DNA of 64,000 nt, taken from the NCBI RefSeq assembly GCF_000455325.1, contig NZ_HG322951.1:193411-257410 (forward strand). The letters run 5' to 3'. The translations under genes were made by a program, and so were the position numbers. Positions 1 through 7,842 of the stretch are shown one piece after another; positions within the stretch are counted from its first letter, which is position 1, and the number at the start of each line of letters is the position of its first letter. Origin of the DNA: Mycolicibacterium septicum DSM 44393. Its GTDB lineage: Bacteria; Actinomycetota; Actinomycetes; Mycobacteriales; Mycobacteriaceae. The notes under the pieces are model-generated. The model did no database searches and had not been told where the DNA came from. It was given only the letters and a program-made list of their open reading frames with translations.

Positions 1-293
1 GCGAACCGCGCCGCCACCAACGGCAACTTGTCGCGCAACACCCGGGCACGGTGAACCTGCGTGCTCGCGCGGCCCTGGCTGATCCGCAACGCCGCAGACA
101 CTTCGGCCGCCACCTCCTCGAACGGATCAGTACGCCAGAAAATCGATTCGATCAGCTCCTGTTCGCGCAGGGAGTCCAACGCCCCGATCGCCGCCAACCG
201 AGCCGCGATCGCCACCGACTCCTCCCGCGCCGTGGCACTGATCCTGTCGATCAGCACCACATCAGAATCGGTATCGAACATACGTTCGAGCAT
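1..293 (-). CDS. 13E12/DUF222 family protein, N-terminal part (runs off the left edge)
   Basis: The minus strand is open from an ATG at 293 to the window edge, giving 97 codons. The translation begins MLERMFDTDSD and contains AREESVAIAARLAAI, an acidic helix with FWRTDPFEEVAAEVSAAL, then GRASTQVHRARVLRDKLP. This order is typical of the N-terminal DUF222 domain of mycobacterial 13E12 repeat proteins, which usually end in an HNH nuclease domain. That domain would lie outside the window. A second in-frame ATG lies at 281. These genes are repeated in mycobacterial genomes and their cellular role is not established. The family call is fairly secure; whether the gene is intact cannot be seen. Confidence 0.75.
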   Translation of the reverse strand, partial: MLERMFDTDSDVVLIDRISATAREESVAIAARLAAIGALDSLREQELIESIFWRTDPFEEVAAEVSAALRISQGRASTQVHRARVLRDKLPLVAARF

Positions 294-384
294 AATCGAG
301 CCCACCGACAACCTCTGAGCCCCGCCGGACATGTCGTACCCCGGGAGGAACGTGACGGCCAAGCACCAACGAAAGGGGAACCTG

Positions 385-858
385 ATGTGCTGGATCTGTG
401 ATCACCCCGAGGCAACCAGACAGGACTATCTAGAGTGCCTGCGGGAGAAGACCTTCAAGCGGGGCTGGGCCGTGCAATACGTCGAGCACGACCGCAGGCC
501 GTTCGGCTACACCATCGGGCTCAGCGAGGCCGGGCTACCGGAGCTGCTGATCACCGGACTGGAGCCCCTGATGACGTGGAAGCTGCTGAACGCAGTGGCG
601 GAATACATGGTGAACGAGACCGAACCCGCCCCCGGCGACACGATCACGCTGCCCGATGACTGGTTCGCCGAATTCGTCGAAGTCAGCGAGCCCACCGCCC
701 ATCTCTGCTTCGCAGTGGAGTTGTGCGGCTACGACATCCGCGCGCTACAGGTCGTCTGGCAGGACCGGCACGGCCACTCACCCTGGTGTTCCGAGTTCAA
801 CCTGGGCGGTCCCCGCCAACCCGTTCTCGGCATGCGGGTGCCGCACGAAACCGCTTGA
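385..858 (+). CDS. DUF4262 domain protein
   Basis: This 157-residue protein starts at ATG 385, preceded by a GAAAGGGG ribosome site at 371-378. An earlier start at 331 has no such site. After MCWICDHPEA it shows the DUF4262 pattern: GWAVQYVEHDRRPFGYTIGL, then PELLITGL at about residues 50-57, and conserved aromatic residues in the C-terminal half. No signal peptide or membrane segment is visible. The family has no assigned biochemical function. The gene stands alone between the 13E12 fragment and a small secreted protein gene. Confidence 0.7.
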   Translation: MCWICDHPEATRQDYLECLREKTFKRGWAVQYVEHDRRPFGYTIGLSEAGLPELLITGLEPLMTWKLLNAVAEYMVNETEPAPGDTITLPDDWFAEFVEVSEPTAHLCFAVELCGYDIRALQVVWQDRHGHSPWCSEFNLGGPRQPVLGMRVPHETA

Positions 859-881
859 ACATGCTTCTTTCTGCCATGAGG

Positions 882-927
882 CGATCAATTTCTGCCATCG
901 GAAATTGATGCTCTGAGCTCTCGGTTT
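882..927 (+). promoter_or_regulatory. Repeated promoter element, copy 1 (ECF-promoter-like)
   Basis: These 46 bases recur at 19764-19809 with no gaps. The first 22 bases are identical, then TCTGAGCT (912-919) and CGGTTT (922-927) are identical too. GGAA (900-903) and CGGTT (922-926) are 18 bases apart in both copies, resembling the -35 and -10 of extracytoplasmic-function sigma promoters. Each copy lies 60-70 bases upstream of a short gene with a signal peptide. This copy also has ATCAATTT/AAATTGAT inverted arms at 884-909. The duplication is seen directly; the promoter role is inferred. Confidence 0.55.
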
Positions 928-994
928 ACACAGTCATAACCGGCACGAAGAGCACCAGAAACGGCCGCCGGTCCAGACAGAGAGAAGCAGGGAA

Positions 995-1213
995 ATGAAG
1001 AAGTTCGGATTCGCCGTCATCGCCGCCAGCGGACTGAGTGCAGCCGTCCTGGGGCTGGCCGCACCGGCTCTGGCCGCCGAGCCCGCTCACGTCGCACCTC
1101 CCAGCACCGTCACCATCTCGGCAGGTGTGGACCACCTGAACTGGCTCGATCAGCTGCACCCCAAGCCGATGGTTCCCAAGGTGGACAACACCGTTCGCCA
1201 CAGCGGCCGCTGA
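995..1213 (+). CDS. Small secreted protein
   Basis: A 72-residue protein with a clear Sec signal peptide: MKK, a hydrophobic run to about residue 25, and an ALAAEP cleavage region near residues 26-29. The mature peptide of about 44 residues is rich in Val, His and Pro (DHLNWLDQLHPKPMVPK) and has no Cys. A purine-rich AGAGAGAAGCAGGGA precedes ATG 995. I recognise no family. It shares its upstream element with the small secreted gene at 19869 and ends before a strong bidirectional terminator. Confidence 0.7.
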   Translation: MKKFGFAVIAASGLSAAVLGLAAPALAAEPAHVAPPSTVTISAGVDHLNWLDQLHPKPMVPKVDNTVRHSGR

Positions 1214-1225
1214 CACGGACAGAAA

Positions 1226-1265
1226 AAGAGGGGCAGCCCGGAACGGGCTGCCCCTCTTCGTTTTT
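1226..1265. terminator. Bidirectional intrinsic terminator
   Basis: A perfect 15-base-pair stem (1226-1240 with 1244-1258, GC-rich core GGGGCAGCCCG) has a 3-base GAA loop. It is followed by CGTTTTT (1259-1265) on the plus strand and preceded by AAAAA on the other side. It lies between the convergent genes ending at 1213 and 1274, so it can stop transcription from both. Confidence 0.9.
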
Positions 1266-1273
1266 CAGTACCG

Positions 1274-2611
1274 TCAGCCGTCGTGCGACGCGGAGGCCTT
1301 CCGCGTACCGCCCGGCTTCTTGTTCGACGCATCCGGGGCCGACGAGCCGGCCCGCTCACTGACCTTCGCCGCCACCTTGGCTCTCAACTTGGCCGCCACC
1401 TTGCCGGGCTGCGGCGCGCTCGCGCGCGTCTTGACCGCCGACCGGACCGGGGAAACTACCGGCGAATCAACCTCTGCGGCAGGGGCTTTGACCGTGGCAA
1501 CACGCGGCGCGGTGTCGGTGTCGGTGTCGGTGTTGGTGTCGGCGCCGACCGTGAGCGTCACCGCGTTGGTCGCCGAGGTGGTCAGCGAGGGCACCGACGC
1601 CGGATCCGACGTCGTCTTGGTCACGGGGACTTTGGCGGAAAGCGCCTTGGGGGCCGACACGGTGTTCACCGTGGTCGCTGCGCCGGCAGGAATGCCCAAC
1701 CCGGCGCCGATCGCAGCGACCAGCTTGTCGACGCTGTCCGACAGGGAAGCGAACCCGGCGTCCAGGGTTCCGCCCTTGAAAATGTTCTGCGCGCCGGGTG
1801 CGACGATGCCCGCCGCGATGAGCTGAGGAATGCGCGTGGTCAGCTGGCCGAGAAGTCCGGTCGGGCTCAGCAGCCCCCCGGTCGGATTGTTGAGCACGTC
1901 ATCCACCAGCAAGCCAGGAATGTTTGCCACATTCTCCAGCGCACCCAGTGCATCGCCCTCCTTGGCCGCGTCGACCGCACCCTGCAGTCCTTCGGCAAAT
2001 GCCGCGCCGGTGCCGAGGAATGCGGACAGAGCCGCCGTGCCGATCGCGCTCAAGCCACTGCCGGCCAGCACTTTCACTGCCGCGGCCATGTTTGTCAGCA
2101 TGTAGGCCGGAATGTTGGCCATGTTCGTCAGCGGTGCGATCAACAGGAATCCGGCGGCAACCAGCTTGCTGTGAATGGAGTTCCACGCCGCCTGGATGTT
2201 GCCCTGCTGAATGTTGCTGATGAACGCCTGAATGAACGCGGGGTCGGTCAGCTGCCCCCCGATTCGGTCGATGGTCGTGATCTCGGAAGTCAGCGACTTG
2301 GTGACGATCTGGGCGTAGTTCAGCCAGTTGGCGGCAACCTGCTGCATGAGCGGGGCCGGCCTGGCCTGCCAGTTGTTGGCGACCGTCTGCACGTTGGCAG
2401 CGGTCGCTTGCAACGCCTCCATCAGGGTCTCAATCGGATTCACCTGCGCCACAAGCTGTGTGGCTGCGGTGCTCACCTTGACCGGATCCGGGAGCTGGGT
2501 CACCTGCGGCATCAACCCGATGGACGCCGCTGCGATGGCAGTTGCGCCGACCAGGGCGATGCCCTTCGAGTTGCGTTGAGATGAACCGATGCGTCGATCA
2601 GCTACGTACAT
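1274..2611 (-). CDS. Secreted mycobacterial envelope protein, porin/PE-PGRS-like annotation class
   Basis: This 445-residue protein has a short basic N-terminus and a signal-like hydrophobic stretch at about residues 18-34 (GIALVGATAIAAASIGLMP). A long helical, Ala/Leu/Asn-rich region follows, with motifs such as MQQVAANWLNYAQIV, NMANIPAYM and LLGQLTTRIPQLIAAG. Proteins of this kind in fast-growing mycobacteria are annotated variously as PE-PGRS-like or GjpA-like outer-membrane proteins. The last 100 residues change to Thr/Asp repeats (TDTDTDT) and then a Lys/Arg/Ala-rich basic tail. AAGGAG precedes the ATG at 2611. Envelope location is likely; pore function is only an annotation habit. A perfect palindrome lies upstream at 2666. 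Confidence 0.65.
   Translation of the reverse strand: MYVADRRIGSSQRNSKGIALVGATAIAAASIGLMPQVTQLPDPVKVSTAATQLVAQVNPIETLMEALQATAANVQTVANNWQARPAPLMQQVAANWLNYAQIVTKSLTSEITTIDRIGGQLTDPAFIQAFISNIQQGNIQAAWNSIHSKLVAAGFLLIAPLTNMANIPAYMLTNMAAAVKVLAGSGLSAIGTAALSAFLGTGAAFAEGLQGAVDAAKEGDALGALENVANIPGLLVDDVLNNPTGGLLSPTGLLGQLTTRIPQLIAAGIVAPGAQNIFKGGTLDAGFASLSDSVDKLVAAIGAGLGIPAGAATTVNTVSAPKALSAKVPVTKTTSDPASVPSLTTSATNAVTLTVGADTNTDTDTDTAPRVATVKAPAAEVDSPVVSPVRSAVKTRASAPQPGKVAAKLRAKVAAKVSERAGSSAPDASNKKPGGTRKASASHDG
1511..1542 (-). repeat. Hexamer tandem repeat inside the secreted-protein gene
   Basis: Five units of GGTGTC, one with a single change, are read on the minus strand as GACACC and encode alternating Asp-Thr. 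A six-base unit keeps the frame, so copy-number change would only lengthen or shorten the acidic linker. Confidence 0.8.
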
Positions 2612-2665
2612 TGAGCGGCTCCTTGCCGGCCGAGAGGGGATGTGACCGGGACAACATACTCGCTA

Positions 2666-2681
2666 GTTACCGATCGGTAAC
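2666..2681. promoter_or_regulatory. Operator-like palindrome GTTACCGATCGGTAAC
   Basis: A perfect 16-base palindrome lies 55 bases upstream of the secreted envelope protein start at 2611. On the minus strand a TATGTT -10-like box follows it at about 2650-2655, so a bound repressor would overlap the -35 region. Its size and symmetry suit a TetR-type regulator. No regulator gene immediately beside it is an obvious partner. The rest of 2612-2873 holds no recognisable gene. Confidence 0.5.
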
Positions 2682-2873
2682 ACTCTCTTCCGAAAATCCG
2701 GTCGGCGTCATTGTCTATTTTCGCTGGTCAGAGCGCCGAAAATGACGGGAAGAATTGAGATCGGGTGATGACGCCCGATCAGGCGCGGCGCCGCTCGACT
2801 CCAGAAACCGGCCGGCAGGCCGCCGTTCAGGCCGAGCCGCAGTCGCCAGCAAACTTCGCGACCGTACATCGCG

Positions 2874-3890
2874 TCATTTCGGGGCGGTCTCCTGTTGCCG
2901 CCAGGTGCGCGGAGCGACGCCGAAGCGCTGCCGGAACCAGCGGGTGAAGTTCCCCGGCGTCGAGAACATCAGCATGACCGAGATGTCGGTGAGCGAGTTG
3001 TTGTGATTGGTGAGGAGATGTTCGACCAGGTCGACGCGGGTGGTGTCGAGCAGCTCTGTGAATGTCGTTCCGGCGCTTTGGAGTTGCCGGTGGAGAGTTC
3101 GGCGGTTGGTGCCGAGGCTCCGTGCGACGTGGTCGACGGAGCACCGTCCCGCGGGCAGCAGCAGTTCGATGACTTCTCTTGAGCGAGCGACGATGACGGC
3201 GTCCGCGGGGTCGGACCGAGGCTTGAGGAGTTGTTGCGAGTAGGACAGAAACGAGGGGTCGGCCAGGGCGTTGCCGATATCGAGGTCGGTCGAGCGCAGA
3301 ACAATGCCGTTGAAATCGCCGTCGAAACTCAGATTCTGGCCGAGTAGTCGGCGATGCCGGTCGATGTTGGATGGCTGCGGATGACTGAAGCACGTGGCCA
3401 GCGGGTGCCAGCTCGCGCCGGCCAGCTCGGTCAATATCGCGACCAACGTTGCGACGGCCAGTTCGATGGATTGCCTTGGCGGCCTTGAGCCTCCGACGTT
3501 CAGCTCCAACCGGACGGTCGCGATCTCGCCGGCTTCGACAACTCGGACTCGGAGCGCTTCGTTGAGCATGTGGCTGTAGCGGATCAAGGTCTGCACCGCG
3601 TCGCCGAGGCGCGGTTCGTCCCTGATCACCAGGCTCATCGGACCGAGGTTGGTCAGGTGCCGGTTCTCTGCCAGGCGTAATCCCACATCGTCGCACCCGG
3701 AACACGCCGCGGCGTCCTCGAGCAGACCGGCGACGGCCTCCGCGGACTCCCATCGGTCCGGCTGAGTCAGTCCGACCAGGTCGAGCCCGGCCCGGGCGAA
3801 CAACTCTCCGGCATCCACCCCGATCTCGCCGGCCACATCCAGGAACCCGGTGAGCGCGGCGTACCGGGTCTGCAGCTCACGGTTCTCCAT
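2874..3890 (-). CDS. AraC-family transcriptional regulator
   Basis: 338 residues. The N-terminal 200 residues resemble the Arabinose_bd-like sensor domain (PF12625 type; LTNLGPMSLVIRDEPRLGDAVQTLIRY). The last 100 residues form an AraC double helix-turn-helix: SVDHVARSLGTNRRTLHRQLQ, then LTDISVMLMFSTPGNFTRWFRQRFGVAPRTWR. It is transcribed away from the quinone oxidoreductase at 3991 with 100 bases between them, so that gene is the likely target. The co-effector is unknown. The family is secure; the target is inferred from position. Confidence 0.9.
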   Translation of the reverse strand: MENRELQTRYAALTGFLDVAGEIGVDAGELFARAGLDLVGLTQPDRWESAEAVAGLLEDAAACSGCDDVGLRLAENRHLTNLGPMSLVIRDEPRLGDAVQTLIRYSHMLNEALRVRVVEAGEIATVRLELNVGGSRPPRQSIELAVATLVAILTELAGASWHPLATCFSHPQPSNIDRHRRLLGQNLSFDGDFNGIVLRSTDLDIGNALADPSFLSYSQQLLKPRSDPADAVIVARSREVIELLLPAGRCSVDHVARSLGTNRRTLHRQLQSAGTTFTELLDTTRVDLVEHLLTNHNNSLTDISVMLMFSTPGNFTRWFRQRFGVAPRTWRQQETAPK

Positions 3891-3990
3891 GCCGATGACT
3901 CCAAATGATCAGAAAGATGTCCCTTGGAGATAAGTATTACCACCCTGACCCCGTCTATCGTCAAAGCCGGCGGCAGAAGGGTTCCAGCAG

Positions 3991-4965
3991 GTGGCGTACG
4001 GCGTGCGGTTCGCGAAGACGGGCGGCCCAGAGGTTTTGCACTGGGAAAAGGTCACCGCTGGAGACCCCGGCACCGGCCAGGTGAAGATACGTCACGTGAC
4101 GGTCGGGCTCAACTTCGCGGATATCTATTTCCGGACCGGTTTGTACCCGGCGCCACTCCCCTCAGGCATCGGTGTCGAGGCAGCGGGTGTTGTGGAGGCC
4201 GTCGGCGCAGATGTGCGAGATTTCGCTCCCGGCGACCGGGTCACCTACACCGGAAGCCCGTTGGGCGCCTACAGCACCGAACGCGTGATGCCCGCCGAGC
4301 ATCTGATCGCCCTACCCGACGAGATTGATTTCGACACCGCCGCGGCATCGACGATGCGCGGATTGACCGCCGCGTACCTCCTGCGACGCATCTATCCGCT
4401 TCGCTCCGGCGACACCGTATTGCTCCATGCCGCGGCCGGCGGTGTCGGTCTGTTGTTCTGCCAGTGGGCACATCTGTTGGGCATCAAGGTGATTGGCAGT
4501 GCGTCTTCGGAGGAGAAGGCATCCGTGGCGAGAGCGCACGGATGCGACGAGGTGGTCGTGCACACCCGGGAGAACCTCGTCAATCGGGTGCGCGAACTGA
4601 CCGACGGACGAGGCGTGCCCGTCGTCTACGACAGCGTCGGAGCTGCCACGTTCCACCGCTCACTGGATTGCCTCGCCCGGCGCGGCCTGCTGGTGTGCTT
4701 TGGCACCGCGTCGGGTCCGATCCCTCCGATTGACGCAATGCAGTTGGCCGCCAAAGGATCACTGTTCGTGACCAGGCCGGCCCTGGCCGACTACATCGCC
4801 GACCCGGCCGACCGCGCCGAGCTGGCCGGCGAGTTCTTCGGACATGTCGCCAGTGGCCGCATCACGGTCCCCATCAACCAGCGCTACCCCCTCAGCGAAG
4901 CCGCACACGCGCATCGCGAGCTTGAGTCGGGCAGCAGCGTCGGCTCGTCGGTGCTGGTCCCCTGA
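3991..4965 (+). CDS. Zinc-free quinone oxidoreductase (MDR superfamily)
   Basis: 324 residues, the usual length for NADPH:quinone reductases. The N-terminal GroES-like domain has NFADIYFRTGLYP and GIGVEAAGVVEAVG. The Rossmann domain has AAAGGVGLLFCQWA at about residues 147-160. No structural zinc Cys cluster is present, so this is the zinc-independent class. The start is GTG 3991 with an AGAAGGG site upstream. It probably reduces quinones or enones with NADPH in the cytosol and is likely controlled by the divergent AraC regulator. The exact substrate is unknown. Confidence 0.88.
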   Translation: MAYGVRFAKTGGPEVLHWEKVTAGDPGTGQVKIRHVTVGLNFADIYFRTGLYPAPLPSGIGVEAAGVVEAVGADVRDFAPGDRVTYTGSPLGAYSTERVMPAEHLIALPDEIDFDTAAASTMRGLTAAYLLRRIYPLRSGDTVLLHAAAGGVGLLFCQWAHLLGIKVIGSASSEEKASVARAHGCDEVVVHTRENLVNRVRELTDGRGVPVVYDSVGAATFHRSLDCLARRGLLVCFGTASGPIPPIDAMQLAAKGSLFVTRPALADYIADPADRAELAGEFFGHVASGRITVPINQRYPLSEAAHAHRELESGSSVGSSVLVP

Positions 4966-4968
4966 CAC

Positions 4969-5787
4969 TCAGAACGCGTAGCGGTGATACTGCGCCATGT
5001 ATCGCAGCACGGGTACAGGTTTCATGACGGCCAGCATCATCCGGTAGTACCAGGGCAGCGTATTGAACACCTTGTCATCGAAGGGCGATGTCCACGCCAA
5101 CAGCCTGGTGCCCGGTACCGCACGCAGGATGTCCTCGGGCTTGTTGATGGCCCAGTGAAGTTTGGCGCCGGACCGGCGCACCACGGTGTTGCTCCACTGC
5201 GATTTGATACCGAGGGTGTTGAACGCATCGAATTGCAGCTCCCCGGAAGGAAATCCGTCGACGATGCGGCGCAGCAGCGCGACGCCGTCGTGTTCGGTGA
5301 GGTACATGGTGAGGCCTTCGCCGATCATCAGGGTCGGCCGGTCGGCGGGAACGTCACGCAGCCAGGCCGGGTCGGTCACCGAGGCGGCCACCACGTGGTA
5401 GTGCTCGGCCGACGGGTAGAGCTGCTCGCGCAGGTGCGCGACGTCGGGATAGTCGATGTCGTACCACTCGACACCGGGTCCCGGCCGCAGCCGGAAGAAG
5501 CGACCATCCAATCCGCAGCCCAGATGCAGCACGACGGCGTCGGGGTGCACGGCGAGGAACTGGCGGGTCCACCGGTCGAAGTGTGCGCTGCGGGTGGTCA
5601 CCGACGGTGACGTCGCCTCGGTGATCGAAGTACGGCTCCAGTCATAGTCGATGCGGTCGGCGATCTCTTTCGCCATCTGGTCACCGAGGATCGGGTTGGG
5701 CATCCCGGCGTCGAGCGCCTTGGCGTAGAACGTCGCCAACATGGTCTGCGGAGCCCCGGACAGGTCGACTTTAAGCTTGTCGGTCAT
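4969..5787 (-). CDS. TcmP/LCMT-like SAM-dependent methyltransferase
   Basis: 272 residues. The SAM-binding motif VVLHLGCGLDGRFFRL is at about residues 86-101, followed by the acidic YDIDYPDV and GEGLTMYL, a pattern of the leucine carboxyl methyltransferase-like family (PF04072) that includes the tetracenomycin enzyme TcmP. An N-terminal helical region (ATFYAKALDAGMPNPILGD) is also typical. It is expected to be a cytosolic O-methyltransferase; its substrate cannot be told. It converges with the quinone oxidoreductase with only 3 bases between the stops. Confidence 0.82.
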   Translation of the reverse strand: MTDKLKVDLSGAPQTMLATFYAKALDAGMPNPILGDQMAKEIADRIDYDWSRTSITEATSPSVTTRSAHFDRWTRQFLAVHPDAVVLHLGCGLDGRFFRLRPGPGVEWYDIDYPDVAHLREQLYPSAEHYHVVAASVTDPAWLRDVPADRPTLMIGEGLTMYLTEHDGVALLRRIVDGFPSGELQFDAFNTLGIKSQWSNTVVRRSGAKLHWAINKPEDILRAVPGTRLLAWTSPFDDKVFNTLPWYYRMMLAVMKPVPVLRYMAQYHRYAF

Positions 5788-5849
5788 ATCGCCAGGTTAG
5801 GCCGCAATACGCTTGCCGCCCAGTGGCTTAACACCCGTCGGCGTGGTGT

Positions 5850-6866
5850 TCAGCTGCTCTTCTGCGCGCGTTTGGCGGCGCGCAGGCCGACCCAGAACTT
5901 CGCCGCTTCTGCGATCGATTCCTCGACAGGCCTTGGCTGCCAACCGAGTTCACGCACAGCCTTGGAGTGATCGAGCTCGGCTTCGGCCCGCATCAGCCGC
6001 AGGGATTCCAGTGACAAACGCTCATCTGTGCCACGCAGCTTGCCCTTGATGGTGCCCGCCGCGGCCAGCGCATAGGACACCAGCAGCGGAATCGACCGCT
6101 CGACAGGCGCGACGCCGGCGGCCTCGGCGGCCAGGCGCGCCACCTCGGCATTGCTGATCATCTTCTCCGAGATCAGATAGCGCTCACCCGGAGTGCCCCG
6201 GTCAGCGGCCAGGAGCATGGCCTTGGCCGCATCGTCGATTCCGACGGCTTCCAGGTCGATCCCGCTCATGACGAACGGCAGCTTGCCGAACGCGGCACCG
6301 GCGATGATCGCACCGTGCGGGGTCCGCCCCCAGTCGCCGCTGCCGTAGGTGGTCGACACGCACATCGCGACGGCGGGCACACCACGCTCACGCGCGTACC
6401 GCAGCACCAGGTCTTCGGCCTCTACCCGCGACCGTACGTAGGGCGTCACCTTCGAGACGTCGACGACGTCGGCTTCGGTCGAGCGCTTTCCGCGCTTGCG
6501 GCCGACGGTGACGTAGCTGCTGGTGTAGACGAACTTTCGCAATTCGGGGAACCCGGCGGCCGAGTCGAGCACGTTGCGGGTGCCCTCGACGTTGGTACGG
6601 AACAGCGGCGCGGGGTCGCGCAACCAGCCACGGGCATCGACGACGCAGTGGTAGACGACGTCGCAGCCGGTCATCGCCTCGCGCAGGGCCTCGGTGTCGA
6701 AGACATCCCCGAGTACCCGTTCGACGTCGAGATCGTCGATGCCGATGGTGTTGGCGTTCGGCCGCACCATGGCCCGGATCTCCGACCCGTCATCGGCGGC
6801 GACAAGTTGCCGCAACACATGAGAGCCGAGAAATCCGTTGGCCCCGATGACCAGCTTGGCGCTCAC
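5850..6866 (-). CDS. Extended SDR, NAD-dependent epimerase/3beta-HSD-like (Rv0139-type)
   Basis: 338 residues from GTG 6866, which overlaps the upstream stop as GTGA and is preferred over a longer frame. The cofactor motif LVIGANGFLGSH is at residues 4-15, and VYTSSYVTVG lies in the active-site region. The usual YxxxK appears as YVRSR, so the catalytic Lys is replaced by Arg. It is coupled to the NTF2-like gene, and the order matches Rv0138-Rv0139 as I recall it. A hydroxyl or sterol-like substrate is possible but not shown. A KstR-like palindrome precedes the pair. Confidence 0.82.
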   Translation of the reverse strand: MSAKLVIGANGFLGSHVLRQLVAADDGSEIRAMVRPNANTIGIDDLDVERVLGDVFDTEALREAMTGCDVVYHCVVDARGWLRDPAPLFRTNVEGTRNVLDSAAGFPELRKFVYTSSYVTVGRKRGKRSTEADVVDVSKVTPYVRSRVEAEDLVLRYARERGVPAVAMCVSTTYGSGDWGRTPHGAIIAGAAFGKLPFVMSGIDLEAVGIDDAAKAMLLAADRGTPGERYLISEKMISNAEVARLAAEAAGVAPVERSIPLLVSYALAAAGTIKGKLRGTDERLSLESLRLMRAEAELDHSKAVRELGWQPRPVEESIAEAAKFWVGLRAAKRAQKSS

Positions 6867-7369
6867 TTGCCGCCCCCGAACTGCTTCCACCACTGCTCGG
6901 CTTCCTCGGTCAGCGTCCCGAGTTCAGCGGCCTTGCGGCACCATTTACGCGCCGCGGAGACGAATCGCAGGGGGTTGTAGACGTCTTCCTGCCGTGACCA
7001 CAGGCCCTCGCCGGCGTAGGTCAGGATCGAGATGTTGGTGGCGGTGATGATGGTGCCGTCACCGGGGTCGCGCATGGGGTTGTCCAGCTCGCAGATGATC
7101 CGCCCGGTGGGTTCGTCGATCACGTGCCACAGCGACGGGAACGCCGTCATGTAACTGCCAGGGAAGGTGGTCATGGTCTTCCAGATCCACGGCCGCACCT
7201 GCTCGCGGCCCTTCATGGTGCCCACGGCGTGCTCGATGTAGTCGACGTCGACGGTGTAGTGGTCGGCCCACACATCCCAGTTCTTGGTCTGCGCGGCCCG
7301 GTCGACGGTCTGCTCGAACGTTTCGAAGGCAGCGGCGAGTTCCTCGCGGCTGAAGGGGCTGCTCGTCAC
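6863..7369 (-). CDS. NTF2/SnoaL-like protein (Rv0138-type)
   Basis: 168 residues forming one SnoaL-like cone fold: an N-terminal helix with WDVWADHYTVDVDYIEH, then MKGREQVRPWI, and beta strands with RIICELDNPM. The start is GTG 7369 with no ribosome site. The nearest promoter-like sequence lies only about 10-20 bases upstream, so a leaderless transcript is likely. The gene is translationally coupled to the SDR at 6866. Such folds often serve as small hydrolases, isomerases or partners in steroid and polyketide chemistry; no specific activity can be assigned. Confidence 0.8.
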   Translation of the reverse strand: MTSSPFSREELAAAFETFEQTVDRAAQTKNWDVWADHYTVDVDYIEHAVGTMKGREQVRPWIWKTMTTFPGSYMTAFPSLWHVIDEPTGRIICELDNPMRDPGDGTIITATNISILTYAGEGLWSRQEDVYNPLRFVSAARKWCRKAAELGTLTEEAEQWWKQFGGGK

Positions 7370-7377
7370 CCCAAAAC

Positions 7378-7391
7378 TAGAACACGTTCTA
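7378..7391. promoter_or_regulatory. KstR-like operator TAGAACACGTTCTA
   Basis: Arms TAGAAC and GTTCTA flank two central bases. This fits the published KstR consensus TnnAACnnGTTnnA exactly (established knowledge of the cholesterol regulon repressor). It sits 9 bases from the NTF2-like GTG start, where it would cover the promoter. Whether KstR or another TetR protein binds here is inferred. Confidence 0.6.
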
Positions 7392-7411
7392 CCGGCCTTT
7401 GTCGAGGCCTG

Positions 7412-7816
7412 TCACTGCACCGTGAGCACTTGCCGGGAACCCAGCGGGGCCTGCAGCGTCACCTCCGCGGCGCCGTGTACCGCGAGCGCGATACACATGC
7501 GGCCGACGGACTCGGGCGGTGTTCCACCGCGAAGCTCGATCGTGACCGCGTCGGCGGTCTCCTGCGTGACCAGGTGCACGCCGAAGCAATCCGGGGTACC
7601 CGCGGTGAAGTTGACCCGCAGGCCGTCCCCGTCGCGGCTGAAGGATTCGATCGTGGTCATGTGGGGGTCGACGATCGCCGGGTTGTCGGTGAACAGCGTC
7701 CGGCCGGGATCAGGCGCCACCTCGGGCACCGCGACCGGGTTCGGTTCTGCCGCCGCGGTGGGGCATCCGGCCAGCAGGAGTAAACCGGCGACGGCCGAGG
7801 TTGCAACTACACGCAT
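7412..7816 (-). CDS. Putative lipoprotein
   Basis: 134 residues from ATG 7816: MRVVATSAVAG, then a lipobox LLLLAGC with Cys at about residue 18, predicting lipid anchoring to the outer face of the plasma membrane. The mature part is a beta-rich domain of about 115 residues with two further Cys (DCFGVH and RMCIALAV) that could form a disulphide. A longer frame from 7843 would place nine residues before the signal peptide and is less likely. It diverges from msrA. No family recognised. Confidence 0.72.
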   Translation of the reverse strand: MRVVATSAVAGLLLLAGCPTAAAEPNPVAVPEVAPDPGRTLFTDNPAIVDPHMTTIESFSRDGDGLRVNFTAGTPDCFGVHLVTQETADAVTIELRGGTPPESVGRMCIALAVHGAAEVTLQAPLGSRQVLTVQ

Positions 7817-7842
7817 GACCACCACGGTAATCACGGAGCACA

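Noticed and set aside
866..899. Minus-strand mini-frame MAEIDRLMAERSMF matching the first residues of the C39-like protein
   Set aside because: The match comes from the duplicated promoter element; the frame stops after about 33 codons inside the DUF4262 gene. It is more likely non-coding DNA shared by both promoters than a gene remnant.
1511..1542. Possible CRISPR-like or phase-variable repeat
   Set aside because: Units are only six bases, without spacers, and stay in frame, so this is a coding microsatellite and cannot switch the gene off.
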